Assembly (NCBI RefSeq): GCF_028464145.1
Contig: NZ_JAQPCG010000003.1
Span: forward strand, 434,001-498,000
Direction of reading: 5' to 3'
Length of the DNA: 64,000 nucleotides
Source: Maribacter sp. PR1
GTDB lineage: Bacteria > Bacteroidota > Bacteroidia > Flavobacteriales > Flavobacteriaceae
The translations under genes and the position numbers were made by a program. Below, in pieces: positions 1 through 8,566 of this stretch (position 1 is the stretch's first letter; each line of letters opens with the position of its first letter). The notes under the pieces were generated by a model, which was not told the DNA's origin, ran no database searches, and was given only the letters and a program-made list of their open reading frames with translations.

Positions 1-337
1 CAAACAACATTCTGAGCGAAAATCCGTTAAGAAAAAGGACGAAACTACGGCTATTGGGAATTCGAAACCCCAAAAATGTGAAAATGCACCGGAAGGCAAT
101 GGATATGCTGTACAAAAGTTCGAACAGTTCCTAAAAGCGGAAAGCTTCAGGGACAGAAAGGAATCGTTCGTGCTCTCACTTAGTAGGGAGTGTATGGCCA
201 AATATGAGAAATTGGCACAGGGAGCATCCTATAAATTAGAGATCAAAACCCATCGCAATGATTTGATGCGAAAGGTTTTGGAAGATTTTATACAGCAAAA
301 GTTCAGGAAACTGCTAAACCTTATCGAACAGGAATAA
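1..337 (+). CDS. Conjugative transposon protein, DUF3408-like (partial, 3' end)
   Basis: This is an open frame (codons from base 2) that enters from the left edge and stops with TAA at 335-337, so only the last 111 residues are seen. The visible part starts with a Lys/Ser-rich linker and ends in a basic, mostly helical segment. Its pattern (F-x-R-K, a Ser-Arg-Glu turn, then helices ending in a leucine-rich tail) resembles DUF3408 proteins found just before traE in Bacteroidota conjugative transposons; the resemblance is by eye only. It lies 9 bp upstream of the next tra-type gene on the same strand and is probably in the same operon. A role in transfer regulation or DNA processing is inferred from position, not from a recognised catalytic motif. 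Confidence 0.6.
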   Translation, partial: KQHSERKSVKKKDETTAIGNSKPQKCENAPEGNGYAVQKFEQFLKAESFRDRKESFVLSLSRECMAKYEKLAQGASYKLEIKTHRNDLMRKVLEDFIQQKFRKLLNLIEQE

Positions 338-346
338 TAAAGAAAA

Positions 347-697
347 ATGAGTAGCTATTGGTACATATTGATTGGTTTGGCCCTTATCTATTATGGCTAC
401 GTTTCGTGGGTGCTGCTCAAAAAGAAAAGAACTTCAAAGAAAAAAGATTCAGATAAATTTGCTTATTTGCATATAAATAATAAATTTGTAAATAAATCAA
501 ATAATAAACAGACCGATTTAGGAGCTGTACTCGACCAGATAGACGAAGTGGAAGACACTTCAAAGCTTCTGGAAGCTTTTAAAGAGGGTTCATTAGATGA
601 TGATTCAAATTCCTTAACTCGCAAAAAGCATGAAAAACTCAAAGTTATCCGCAACAAGGATACGGCGGAAGAAGACCCGCCGGATTCCGAAACCTGA
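347..697 (+). CDS. Hypothetical single-span membrane protein of tra operon
   Basis: This is a 116-residue protein with one N-terminal transmembrane helix (about residues 5-24), followed by a basic stretch (KKKRTSKKK) and then an acidic, low-complexity cytoplasmic tail. I do not recognise a family. It sits between the DUF3408-like gene and the traE-like gene, and its 3' end overlaps the predicted start of traE by 68 bp. The topology (short periplasmic N terminus, charged tail inside) would suit a small accessory protein of the mating channel, but that is inference. Translation is probably coupled to the neighbours, since the intergenic spaces are very short. Confidence 0.6.
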   Translation: MSSYWYILIGLALIYYGYVSWVLLKKKRTSKKKDSDKFAYLHINNKFVNKSNNKQTDLGAVLDQIDEVEDTSKLLEAFKEGSLDDDSNSLTRKKHEKLKVIRNKDTAEEDPPDSET

Positions 698-989
698 ACT
701 ATTTCTCCTAGTTCTGATTCTAATCTGCATTCCTCTTTGCTCCTACGGGCAATTCGAACAACTCTTACAGGAGGCACAGGATTTTAAGAACGATTCCAAG
801 ACCTTATCCCGTGAAATCGTCGACATTATCAAGATCATTGCCGGTGTCGCCATTGCCATAACAGGGCTTGCCTATCTCTATATACGCGACCAGCAGACCG
901 ATCTTGCCAATAAGTTGGGTAAGGCCGTCATCGGTATCGCCATCTTTTTTGCCCTGATCGCCATCGGCGAGGAAATTGCCAACATCTAA
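630..989 (+). CDS. traE: Conjugative transposon protein TraE (DUF4134, VirB2-like)
   Basis: This is a small hydrophobic protein. It has a basic N terminus, a signal-type helix ending near C-S-Y-G-Q, a short amphipathic segment (FEQLLQEAQDF) and two further membrane helices. The layout and the closing helix with I-A-I-G-E-E match the DUF4134/TraE family, the presumed pilin analogue of Bacteroidota type IV transfer systems. The ATG at 630 lies inside the previous gene (68-bp overlap). I found no later in-frame ATG before the hydrophobic helix, so this start is kept, though a non-ATG start closer to the helix cannot be excluded. The order traE-traF-traG that follows is the canonical CTnDOT-type order. 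Confidence 0.85.
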   Translation: MKNSKLSATRIRRKKTRRIPKPELFLLVLILICIPLCSYGQFEQLLQEAQDFKNDSKTLSREIVDIIKIIAGVAIAITGLAYLYIRDQQTDLANKLGKAVIGIAIFFALIAIGEEIANI

Positions 990-1001
990 ATTTCCCGTCG
1001 C

Positions 1002-1325
1002 ATGAAGAATCAATATATCCCTATCCAAAAGGGGCTGCAAAAGGATGTCCTATATAAAGGACTCAAGGCTAAATACATTATGTATTGTCTGTATTTGGTA
1101 CTGACAGCCATCATGCTCGGTCTGGTAATTTCCACCTTTATTCCGATGATCTGGGCCTTGCTATTGATGGCCATCGTCATCGCAATCGTCTTCCTTGTAC
1201 TGTTGTTCTATTCCCGAACCTATGGCGCTAACGGCTTTGTCAAAAAACTGGCGGATTCCCAAAAGCCCGATACAATCAAAGTTTCCAATCCGTTTGAAAA
1301 TCTGTTGCTATGGAAAAACAGGTAG
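1002..1325 (+). CDS. traF: Conjugative transposon protein TraF (DUF4133, VirB3-like)
   Basis: This is a 107-residue inner-membrane protein. It has a basic cytoplasmic N terminus (IQKGLQKDVLYKGLKAKY), two adjacent transmembrane helices (about residues 28-72) and a soluble C-terminal tail. These features fit DUF4133/TraF, the VirB3-like partner of the traffic ATPase. It starts 12 bp after traE and its last 16 bp overlap the start of traG, which suggests translational coupling. Function in mating-pair formation follows from family and gene order. Confidence 0.85.
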   Translation: MKNQYIPIQKGLQKDVLYKGLKAKYIMYCLYLVLTAIMLGLVISTFIPMIWALLLMAIVIAIVFLVLLFYSRTYGANGFVKKLADSQKPDTIKVSNPFENLLLWKNR

Positions 1326-3859
1326 CACTTTGGGATGCGTTCCCCATCTACGGTTATGAAAGGCAATCCTTGATCGCGAAAGAAAAGGGGTGTGTGACTA
1401 TCCCTTTGCAATTGGAACTTCCCGAAGTATTCACATTGGATGCCTCGGAATATGGACTCCTTCAAGAACTGTTCTTTAATATTATCGCCGTCCTGGGGCC
1501 GAACCGGCTGCTCCACAGACAGGATTTTTTCCTTCAGGAAAATTATCGTCCGATCAAGGAACGTTTGCAAGGCGATTTTTTGGAACGGGCCAACGAGCAC
1601 CATTTTGAAGACCGTCCTTATCAGGTAGGAACCCATTACCTGTATATCAGTATCGTGCCCAAAAATTATATCAAGTACAGTTCTAAACGGGCGAACGGTT
1701 TCTTGGACAAGAACAGGGATTTCTATCTAAACCATACGGTCCCCAAAGAATTCATTGATACAAATGTATTGGCGGATTTCGAGAACCAGGTAGCGAGCGT
1801 CAACAACTTGATCAATTCGACCGGACTTATCAAATCCAACATATTGGAATACGACGAACTGTTTTCAGAAAACGGACTGTACGCCAAATATTTCGGACTG
1901 TCCGAAAAAAACCAAAATTTGAAGGATATTGACTTTTGTGGTAATCGCGTCAACATTGGGAACAAACAGGGCCAATTTTTCACGCTCGAAAACCTAGACC
2001 AGTTTACCAAGGACCATATCGGCACCCACGAACTGTACGGCAAATTCACGACCCGGCACAATCGCTTCCCCATCGGTAACCTTTTCTCTTTGGGCTTTAA
2101 GGTACCCCATGAACATATTATCAACCAATACATCTATATCCCGAATCAAGAAAAAGCCTTGGCCAGCCTTCGACGAAAAGCCAAGAGCTTTCAACGGTTC
2201 AGTTCGGGAAAGAAGGATGATAGTAACACCATTTTCGCCGATCAAATCTATGAGTACACCAAAGAGGTTCTTGAAAACCACAAGGAAACGGTCTTTTATC
2301 ATTTGAACGTATTTGGTTTTGATGAAGGAAAAGACCATCAAAGACAGATGGAAAATTCCGTTGGCTCGGCCTTCAAAAAATTGAGAATAAACGCAAAACA
2401 GAATACCATAGATCGAAAGAACTTGTTTTTTGCAGGGGTTCCGGGAAACAGCATAGGAATCTCCTCGGATATGTACATGCCCATGCCAAGTGACATGGCC
2501 TCCTCCCTACTCTATTTTGAGGGTGGCTACAAGGATACTACGAATTCGGCTTATGGAATGCGATTGGTGGATCGGATTTCAGGGCGACCCTTGTCGGTAA
2601 GTGTCTACCGGGAACCCGAAAAAAAGGATTGGATATTTAACCGTGGTATGCTTGTCGCCTCCGGATCGGGAGGTGGTAAGTCCTACTATGTCAATCACTA
2701 TATTGCTTCCGAACTACGGCAGGGCGGCGAGGCCGTTATCATGGAGGATGGCAACTCCTACGACAAACTGACGAAGGTATTCGGTGGGGTCGTTCTACAA
2801 CATGACGATGCTCGCCCGTTTACCTTCAACCCCTTTTTACTGGACAAACATGATTTTATCCGATCTACCACCGAGAAACAGACCTTGGCGGAAAGTAAGT
2901 TGCTACATCTGGTATCCCTGCTAAAATTGATTACAGGGAGTACGGACAATGGCAATGATCTTGAGGTTACGAATACCGTTCTTGAACTTTTGGTTTCAGG
3001 CTACTATAGTGCCATGTGGGAGAACGATGATTCAAATTTTAAGTTCGATACCTTTTTCGAATTCTGTAAGAAGCAGGTCTCGGCTTTGATAAAAGCCAAG
3101 AAAATTCCGAAGGAAAAGTTCGATCCCAATGTTTTTCTCTTCCTATTGGAAAAATACCGTTCCGATGGCCCCAGAGGGAATTTGTTGAACAAAGAGGATA
3201 ATAGAATCACAGGGCTTAGCGACCAAAAGGTGGTGTACTTCAAGTTGGGTAAACTTATAGACAACGAGCTGTTATTTCCCATTATCGCGCTGATGGTCAT
3301 GGAAATTTTCAATAAGAAAATGCACGACCCCTCGAAACTGTCCATAAATAAAATCTTAGCGGTAGACGAGGCATGGAAGGCATTGGTCAGACCGGAACTG
3401 GCACATTATTTCAACAGCCAATCGAGAATGGCGCGAAAACTTGGTGGCCAACCCATTTTTATTTCACAGAAGGTGGATGACTTTACCTCCTCGGAGATTA
3501 TCAAAAACGCCATTGTGGTCAATTCCCACATTAAGGTCTTTTTGGATATGCGGGATTTCGCTCAGTCTTTTGACCGAATCCAGTCCGTCATGGGTCTTGG
3601 AGAAAAACAGAAGCAACTCATCCTATCCATCAATAAAGACCTTCCGGAAGGCCGGAAGTTCCGTGAGGTAGCCTTTTGTTGGATGGACAGGGTAAAAGTA
3701 TATGGCGTGGAAACCTCGGTGGAAGAAAAATGTATCTACGAGACCAATCCTACGGAAAGCTCAAGGATCAAAAAACTATACACTAACAATCATAATAATT
3801 GGGAGCTTACCGCAAAGGCCTACGCCTACGAAAATTCCCCTAAAAACAAAAACAAATGA
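1310..3859 (+). CDS. traG: Conjugative transposon VirB4-like ATPase TraG
   Basis: This is an 849-residue cytoplasmic or membrane-associated ATPase that energises the type IV transfer channel. The N-terminal half is the VirB4/TraG-N region. The C-terminal half is a RecA-like motor with a glycine-rich Walker A (S-G-S-G-G-G-K-S, near residue 450) and a Walker B around residue 686 (L-A-V-D-E-A-W). It overlaps traF by 16 bp and the following traI by 4 bp (ATGA), so it lies in a tightly coupled operon. Length and motifs are those of Bacteroidota TraG. No frameshift is seen and the gene looks intact. Confidence 0.95.
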   Translation: MEKQVALWDAFPIYGYERQSLIAKEKGCVTIPLQLELPEVFTLDASEYGLLQELFFNIIAVLGPNRLLHRQDFFLQENYRPIKERLQGDFLERANEHHFEDRPYQVGTHYLYISIVPKNYIKYSSKRANGFLDKNRDFYLNHTVPKEFIDTNVLADFENQVASVNNLINSTGLIKSNILEYDELFSENGLYAKYFGLSEKNQNLKDIDFCGNRVNIGNKQGQFFTLENLDQFTKDHIGTHELYGKFTTRHNRFPIGNLFSLGFKVPHEHIINQYIYIPNQEKALASLRRKAKSFQRFSSGKKDDSNTIFADQIYEYTKEVLENHKETVFYHLNVFGFDEGKDHQRQMENSVGSAFKKLRINAKQNTIDRKNLFFAGVPGNSIGISSDMYMPMPSDMASSLLYFEGGYKDTTNSAYGMRLVDRISGRPLSVSVYREPEKKDWIFNRGMLVASGSGGGKSYYVNHYIASELRQGGEAVIMEDGNSYDKLTKVFGGVVLQHDDARPFTFNPFLLDKHDFIRSTTEKQTLAESKLLHLVSLLKLITGSTDNGNDLEVTNTVLELLVSGYYSAMWENDDSNFKFDTFFEFCKKQVSALIKAKKIPKEKFDPNVFLFLLEKYRSDGPRGNLLNKEDNRITGLSDQKVVYFKLGKLIDNELLFPIIALMVMEIFNKKMHDPSKLSINKILAVDEAWKALVRPELAHYFNSQSRMARKLGGQPIFISQKVDDFTSSEIIKNAIVVNSHIKVFLDMRDFAQSFDRIQSVMGLGEKQKQLILSINKDLPEGRKFREVAFCWMDRVKVYGVETSVEEKCIYETNPTESSRIKKLYTNNHNNWELTAKAYAYENSPKNKNK

Positions 3860-4473
3860 AAAGAAGACTATTTATCCTAGTAACGATTGTTCCGTTTATT
3901 ATGGCGGCGCAAATACCCGTAACGGACGCCGCTACCAATGCCAGCGTTGGTATGGTCAACAGCCAATTGATGAACATAAACATCCAATTAAAGGCTGTCA
4001 ACAAGAACTTGGGGCGACTCATCAATCTGATGGAAAAGAACAACAACGAGACCTCAAAATCGAGAAAAATTCTGAAGGAAGAACTCGATGCCAAGAAGTC
4101 TTCGCCCGATTATGTTATGAAATCGACGGATGTCAACATGACCATGGATTTAAAGGATAAGATTCTTGAAGCTTACAGAAGTTCTAAAAATAGCATCCAA
4201 AAATGGAAACATCTAGAGCAGGATGAAATTCAGGAATTTGCAGGCTATACGGCCAATGCGATTCTAGAGGCCAAAAACCTGTTCAAACAATGTAATGGGA
4301 TTATCAAAACCAAATCCATCATCCTTCCCGAAGAGCGCCTAAAAAAAGTCAGCGGCATCAACTCGAAACTCGAACAGCTTCTGGACGGCTTGATCGCCTA
4401 CAATAACAAACTCTCGCAAATCAACGCTTTTCGGGAGGCCAAGTTGTCCTTGATCAATATGAACAAAGAATAA
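3856..4473 (+). CDS. traI: Conjugative transposon protein TraI-like (DUF4141)
   Basis: This is a 205-residue protein with a short signal peptide (MKRRLFILVTIVPFIMAAQ, cleavage near A-A-Q) followed by a long, mainly alpha-helical, coiled-coil-prone mature region. Position between TraG and TraJ, size and helical character match the DUF4141/TraI family of CTnDOT-type elements. By analogy with VirB5, which has the same place in other systems, a periplasmic role at the pilus or channel is likely but inferred. The start ATG overlaps the traG stop by 4 bp. Confidence 0.75.
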   Translation: MKRRLFILVTIVPFIMAAQIPVTDAATNASVGMVNSQLMNINIQLKAVNKNLGRLINLMEKNNNETSKSRKILKEELDAKKSSPDYVMKSTDVNMTMDLKDKILEAYRSSKNSIQKWKHLEQDEIQEFAGYTANAILEAKNLFKQCNGIIKTKSIILPEERLKKVSGINSKLEQLLDGLIAYNNKLSQINAFREAKLSLINMNKE

Positions 4474-4483
4474 GAACAGGAAT

Positions 4484-5395
4484 ATGCAGGTCACGGAAAA
4501 AGGAATACGCGAAACGGTCAACGATATGTTCGACCAGTACATTGCCGATGCGTTCGAGGCGACCGATGCGATTGTTGATATTGGGCAGCAGTTCGCCTTT
4601 ATCGGTATCGCATTGCTCGCGCTTAGGGTCTTTGTGAACCCCCAAACAAGAGCAGTTTTTTTGGAATACCTGAAATGGGTTCCCTTGGCCGTTTTATTGC
4701 TCAATTACAAAGTAGTAACAATGACCATTCTTGATTTTTATCAGGGCATCGGCAACTCCTTTAAGAGCAATGATATTTCTTGGGACATATTGCAAATGAA
4801 GGTCTTGGTCGCACAAGTGAAGTCCTCTTCCGATTATGCCTGGTCTTGGGTACTTTTAAGTGCAGATCCTGAAGCATTTCAGGCGTTTGTTCTCAGTTCC
4901 ATAACCTCCGTGGTCGTCATGGTCGCATCGGTCATATCGGCGGTCGTATTCATTGGTATCAAAGCGATGTCAGTCATTTACCTCTTCGTTCTTATCATTT
5001 TCGGCCCTTTGAATATCGGGCTTTCGTTCATTCCCGTGTTCGGGGGAATGTGGAAGGCGTGGCTACAAAAGTTCATGAGCGTTTGTTTATGGATCCCCAT
5101 GCTGTACCTCATTGACAATTTCATGTTGAACATTCTCGACAAGCTGATCGGTTCCATACTTCAGGGCGGAGAAGCCGATTTGGGGTTGGTACTCACGAGC
5201 GGGCTTTTGATTTTCATGAACGTTTTTATGTATTTCAAGGCACCGGTACTCTCCAATTTCATTGTTCAGGGAATGAACGTAAGTGCAGGTCACTTAAAGG
5301 AGCGTACAAAACACTATACCAAAAAAGCAGCACAAACTACGGTCGATGCCAAGACGGGAGGGGCTACAAAGGGAGTAAGAACATTGATACAGTAA
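4484..5395 (+). CDS. traJ: Conjugative transposon membrane protein TraJ (VirB6-like)
   Basis: This is a 303-residue polytopic inner-membrane protein. Hydrophobic helices are visible around residues 28-48, 60-80, 135-160, 163-185, 195-215 and 235-255. The ends are polar, with a basic C-terminal tail. Position after TraI and before TraK, and the size, match TraJ of CTnDOT-like elements, which fills the role of VirB6 in the inner-membrane channel. It starts 10 bp after the previous stop. A 46-bp gap follows before traK, the widest gap among these tra genes. Confidence 0.85.
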   Translation: MQVTEKGIRETVNDMFDQYIADAFEATDAIVDIGQQFAFIGIALLALRVFVNPQTRAVFLEYLKWVPLAVLLLNYKVVTMTILDFYQGIGNSFKSNDISWDILQMKVLVAQVKSSSDYAWSWVLLSADPEAFQAFVLSSITSVVVMVASVISAVVFIGIKAMSVIYLFVLIIFGPLNIGLSFIPVFGGMWKAWLQKFMSVCLWIPMLYLIDNFMLNILDKLIGSILQGGEADLGLVLTSGLLIFMNVFMYFKAPVLSNFIVQGMNVSAGHLKERTKHYTKKAAQTTVDAKTGGATKGVRTLIQ

Positions 5396-5441
5396 ACACC
5401 TTAACGATAAATATGGATTTTTAACGATTGCGCATAAACAG

Positions 5442-6062
5442 ATGAACGATACTTATCACATTTTCAACGATTTAAACAAGATTCGTGCTAATAGCAACAG
5501 GGTTCTTTATATATCTTTAGCTCTTACGGTAGGTTGCACTTTGTTCAATATTTACTTTGGATATAAAACGAACGAAAGCGCAAAAAACCGTTTTTATTTG
5601 CTTGACAACGGACAAAAATTGGCCGCTGTGCGCATAAACGACCCCAAACGTGCGCTCGATATTTTGTGCGAAGGACATGTAAAAAACTTCCACGAACTGT
5701 TCTTTTCGTTAGAACCCGACCTACGATTTATTAAAAGGAATATAGAGGGCAAGGCACTCTATATGATAGACCATTCCGGTAAGCGGCTGTACAACCGCCT
5801 GTTGGATCAAAACTATTATGAGGATGTCGCCAAAAGCGACTATTCCATTGAAGTGGAGCAAGATTCGCTATATATCGACTACTCCGCTTACCCCTTTGCC
5901 TTTCGGTTTATGGGAAAACAAAAAATACGCAAGAATGAAAAGACGGAATATCGAAATCTAGTGACCAGCGGTTTTCTCTTGGAGACCAAATCAACACCTA
6001 ATAATTTGAACGGGTTAAAGATTATCCGGTTCCATGTTCTAGAAAACAATGATTTACAATGA
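5442..6062 (+). CDS. traK: Conjugative transposon protein TraK (VirB8-like)
   Basis: This is a 206-residue bitopic protein: a short cytoplasmic N terminus, one transmembrane helix at about residues 22-44, and a periplasmic alpha/beta domain. The arrangement is that of TraK, the VirB8-like assembly factor. The last 4 bases overlap the traM start (ATGA-type overlap at 6059-6062). The operon context (TraJ-TraK-TraM-TraN) supports the call more strongly than any single motif. Confidence 0.85.
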   Translation: MNDTYHIFNDLNKIRANSNRVLYISLALTVGCTLFNIYFGYKTNESAKNRFYLLDNGQKLAAVRINDPKRALDILCEGHVKNFHELFFSLEPDLRFIKRNIEGKALYMIDHSGKRLYNRLLDQNYYEDVAKSDYSIEVEQDSLYIDYSAYPFAFRFMGKQKIRKNEKTEYRNLVTSGFLLETKSTPNNLNGLKIIRFHVLENNDLQ

Positions 6063-7054
6063 AACTTGACCGCGAAACATTCAATACATGGGTAAGACAG
6101 CACAAATTATTTGCGTTGTCGGCTCCGATTGTCGTGCTCCTGACGATATACTTTCTTGTGAACAGTCTAGGTTCTTTCGGAGAAGAAAACAGGCCATTGG
6201 CGGAGGACGACGGTTATAACAACAAGCTTCCCGGTCAAGAGAATGAACTTAAAGTCCAACGACCCAATGAGCTTTACAAAAAATCGCAAGAGGATTCTTT
6301 GGAACGATTACGCAATAATGGCACGTTAAAAAACATCGTGGAGACCAAACGGAAAAATGATTCTTTGGAACTGGTTCTGGAAGAACTGAACGCTTTTTCA
6401 TTCGATGATAAACCATCGATGGAATCCGCAGAAATTATGCCTGCTTCAACACAAAAATCGACTGCCGATCCTAGAACTGAATTTAAGGAAAAGTTGGAGT
6501 ATCGAAAACTGATGATGGAAGCACGTGACGAACGCCTTTCCCGAAGTCAGGATTATTCCGCACCCTACGTAGCGTCCTCAAATAAACCTTCCGCCAATTC
6601 AATTTCCCTCGATGCAGCCATCTATCGCGACCAGTTCATTCTTCCTGGTAATCGCGTAAAATTGATTTTAATGGAGGATACTTATTACAACGGTAAGCGA
6701 TTTCCAAAGAACACTTTTGTTTATGCCACCTCAAACATACAAGGTTCACGGATAATATTGGAAGTAACCAATATCGACAATGTAAAGATGTCATTGACAG
6801 CTATGGATAAAGAAGATGGAATGATAGGACTTCACAATGAGCGGGCAGGAGCACTAATGCAGGAATTTAGGGCGAATATTGAACGGGAAGGTGTAAACGA
6901 ACTATCCGAAGCGGCGGGGGAATCGATAGAATCGCCCTTGGCCCGTAATCTAGTAAGGTCTTTTGGCAATTTTTTCCAAAAGAAAAAATACAAAGAACGA
7001 GATAAGATTTTACTGGTCAACGGGGATCGTGTAATTCTAGTACCAAAAGCATAA
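6059..7054 (+). CDS. traM: Conjugative transposon protein TraM (VirB10-like)
   Basis: This is a 331-residue protein with an N-terminal cytoplasmic segment, a membrane helix at about residues 19-36 (FALSAPIVVLLTIYFLVN), a long polar linker with low-complexity charged stretches, and a compact C-terminal domain. This is the TraM architecture of Bacteroidota conjugative transposons, comparable to the VirB10 scaffold that spans inner and outer membrane. It overlaps traK by 4 bp and is followed 3 bp later by traN. Confidence 0.88.
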   Translation: MKLDRETFNTWVRQHKLFALSAPIVVLLTIYFLVNSLGSFGEENRPLAEDDGYNNKLPGQENELKVQRPNELYKKSQEDSLERLRNNGTLKNIVETKRKNDSLELVLEELNAFSFDDKPSMESAEIMPASTQKSTADPRTEFKEKLEYRKLMMEARDERLSRSQDYSAPYVASSNKPSANSISLDAAIYRDQFILPGNRVKLILMEDTYYNGKRFPKNTFVYATSNIQGSRIILEVTNIDNVKMSLTAMDKEDGMIGLHNERAGALMQEFRANIEREGVNELSEAAGESIESPLARNLVRSFGNFFQKKKYKERDKILLVNGDRVILVPKA

Positions 7055-7057
7055 AAA

Positions 7058-8020
7058 ATGGCAAAACAGTTTTTTTTCATATTGGCTTTAACCATGATGT
7101 GCAAGGGTACGGCACAATACTGTACCGATACTTTGGAAGTTTCCAAAAAGTACAAGACCATTTTAATATTTCCCGAGAATATTTCGGAAAGTATTATCGG
7201 TAACGACTTTGGTTTTATAGCGGATTTGCCAAAGGCCGCTGGAAGTAAATTCCATGGGCGAATCTTAAAGTTATACTATGATGAGCTGGCACCTGAAAAA
7301 GAAAACTTCACAAACCATACGGTAATTACCGAATCAGGTAACGTTTATGACTTTATTTTGAAACTAAAGGAAAAACCAAAGAAGTTTACGTGGTACATCA
7401 AGCCCGAAAAGGCGATCACCAATATCAATGGTAATTCCAAGTCAATTAGTTTGGACGTTGCGGATCCAGGTTCAGAAACAAAAATAAAACGGATAGAAAT
7501 TCCAGAAGAACAACTCACAATATCAACCAAAGATTCGGCAACAAATTCTATTGACAGGGCTACAAAAGAACTCTACGAGAAAGACCCCATGGAATATTAC
7601 CGTCTGCGATGCTATTATATGCAGTTCGATAAGGCAAAGATTAGTCGTTATTTCTCAAGGCTGGACAATGTTTTCCTTTGGCTAAAGGGAGTGTATTACA
7701 ATGAGGACGAACTCTATTTTCAGTACCGTATCGAGAACAAAGAGGGGCTTGACTTGGACATCAACTTCATTAAGCATCAACTGGCCACTAATTATAAAAA
7801 TAGCAGTAGCAACCAAAAAATGCCTTTGGAACCGGTATTCGTTTACAAACGACCAAAAACGGTTTCGGGTAAAAGTGAAAACCACTTTGTAATCGTCTTT
7901 AAAAAGTTTGCTTTGGATGAAAAGAAAGAGGTGGTCGTTGAATTGGATGAAGAATCCGGAAATCGAAATCTTTCATTGAAGATAGGCCATGAAATTATCA
8001 ACAACCCTATACACTTTTAA
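7058..8020 (+). CDS. traN: Conjugative transposon protein TraN (VirB9-like, DUF4138)
   Basis: This is a 320-residue secreted protein. A signal peptide (MAKQFFFILALTMMCKGTAQ) precedes an immunoglobulin-like, beta-rich region with the motif T-I-L-I-F-P near the mature N terminus, as in TraN/DUF4138 proteins. These are thought to form the outer-membrane core together with TraM and TraO. It lies 3 bp after traM and 1 bp before traO, in tight operon organisation. Confidence 0.88.
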   Translation: MAKQFFFILALTMMCKGTAQYCTDTLEVSKKYKTILIFPENISESIIGNDFGFIADLPKAAGSKFHGRILKLYYDELAPEKENFTNHTVITESGNVYDFILKLKEKPKKFTWYIKPEKAITNINGNSKSISLDVADPGSETKIKRIEIPEEQLTISTKDSATNSIDRATKELYEKDPMEYYRLRCYYMQFDKAKISRYFSRLDNVFLWLKGVYYNEDELYFQYRIENKEGLDLDINFIKHQLATNYKNSSSNQKMPLEPVFVYKRPKTVSGKSENHFVIVFKKFALDEKKEVVVELDEESGNRNLSLKIGHEIINNPIHF

Positions 8021-8021
8021 A

Positions 8022-8561
8022 ATGAAAATCAATACGATAATTCTAGCACTTTTTATTTCAACTTTGGCCTACTCCCAAAGCGGCAACTATGCATCTTCCG
8101 TAGGGCTAAGTGGGGGTTACGCCGAAGATGGTTTCGGGATTATGGGGACGTATAATTACCATTTGAACCGAAACCGATATGCACAATTAAGTGTATTTGC
8201 AGCCATTGCGGAGGATAAAGGAAGTTTCGATATTCCCTACAACATATTTACAGTACAGCCAGGGTATTTCATTAAAGTTTGGGAGCAAAAGAACTTTAAA
8301 AAATATGCCATCAATGTTGGCGGCGGCGGTATTTTCGGCTATGAGGTCATCAATAACGGAAATAGTCTTTTGTCCAATGGTGCCATTCTGGATGCCAAAA
8401 GTCAATTTATATATGGGGTTTTCGTCGGAATTGAAGGAGAAATAACCCTCAGCAACGACTTTTCCCTTTTGATAAAAGCGAACGAATACTACCATATAAA
8501 TAGCGATGTAGGTCAATTCTATCCCTATGCCGGATTGGGCCTTAGATATTTCCTGTTCTAA
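8022..8561 (+). CDS. traO: Conjugative transposon outer-membrane protein TraO
   Basis: This is a 179-residue protein from the ATG at 8022. A longer frame opens at 7989, but the 8022 start gives a clean signal peptide (MKINTIILALFISTLAYSQ) and sits 1 bp after the traN stop. The mature part has alternating beta strands with aromatic belts and ends in the terminal aromatic motif L-R-Y-F-L-F. It is therefore a small outer-membrane beta-barrel typical of TraO. It is expected to anchor the channel in the outer membrane. Confidence 0.85.
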   Translation: MKINTIILALFISTLAYSQSGNYASSVGLSGGYAEDGFGIMGTYNYHLNRNRYAQLSVFAAIAEDKGSFDIPYNIFTVQPGYFIKVWEQKNFKKYAINVGGGGIFGYEVINNGNSLLSNGAILDAKSQFIYGVFVGIEGEITLSNDFSLLIKANEYYHINSDVGQFYPYAGLGLRYFLF

Positions 8562-8566
8562 ATACT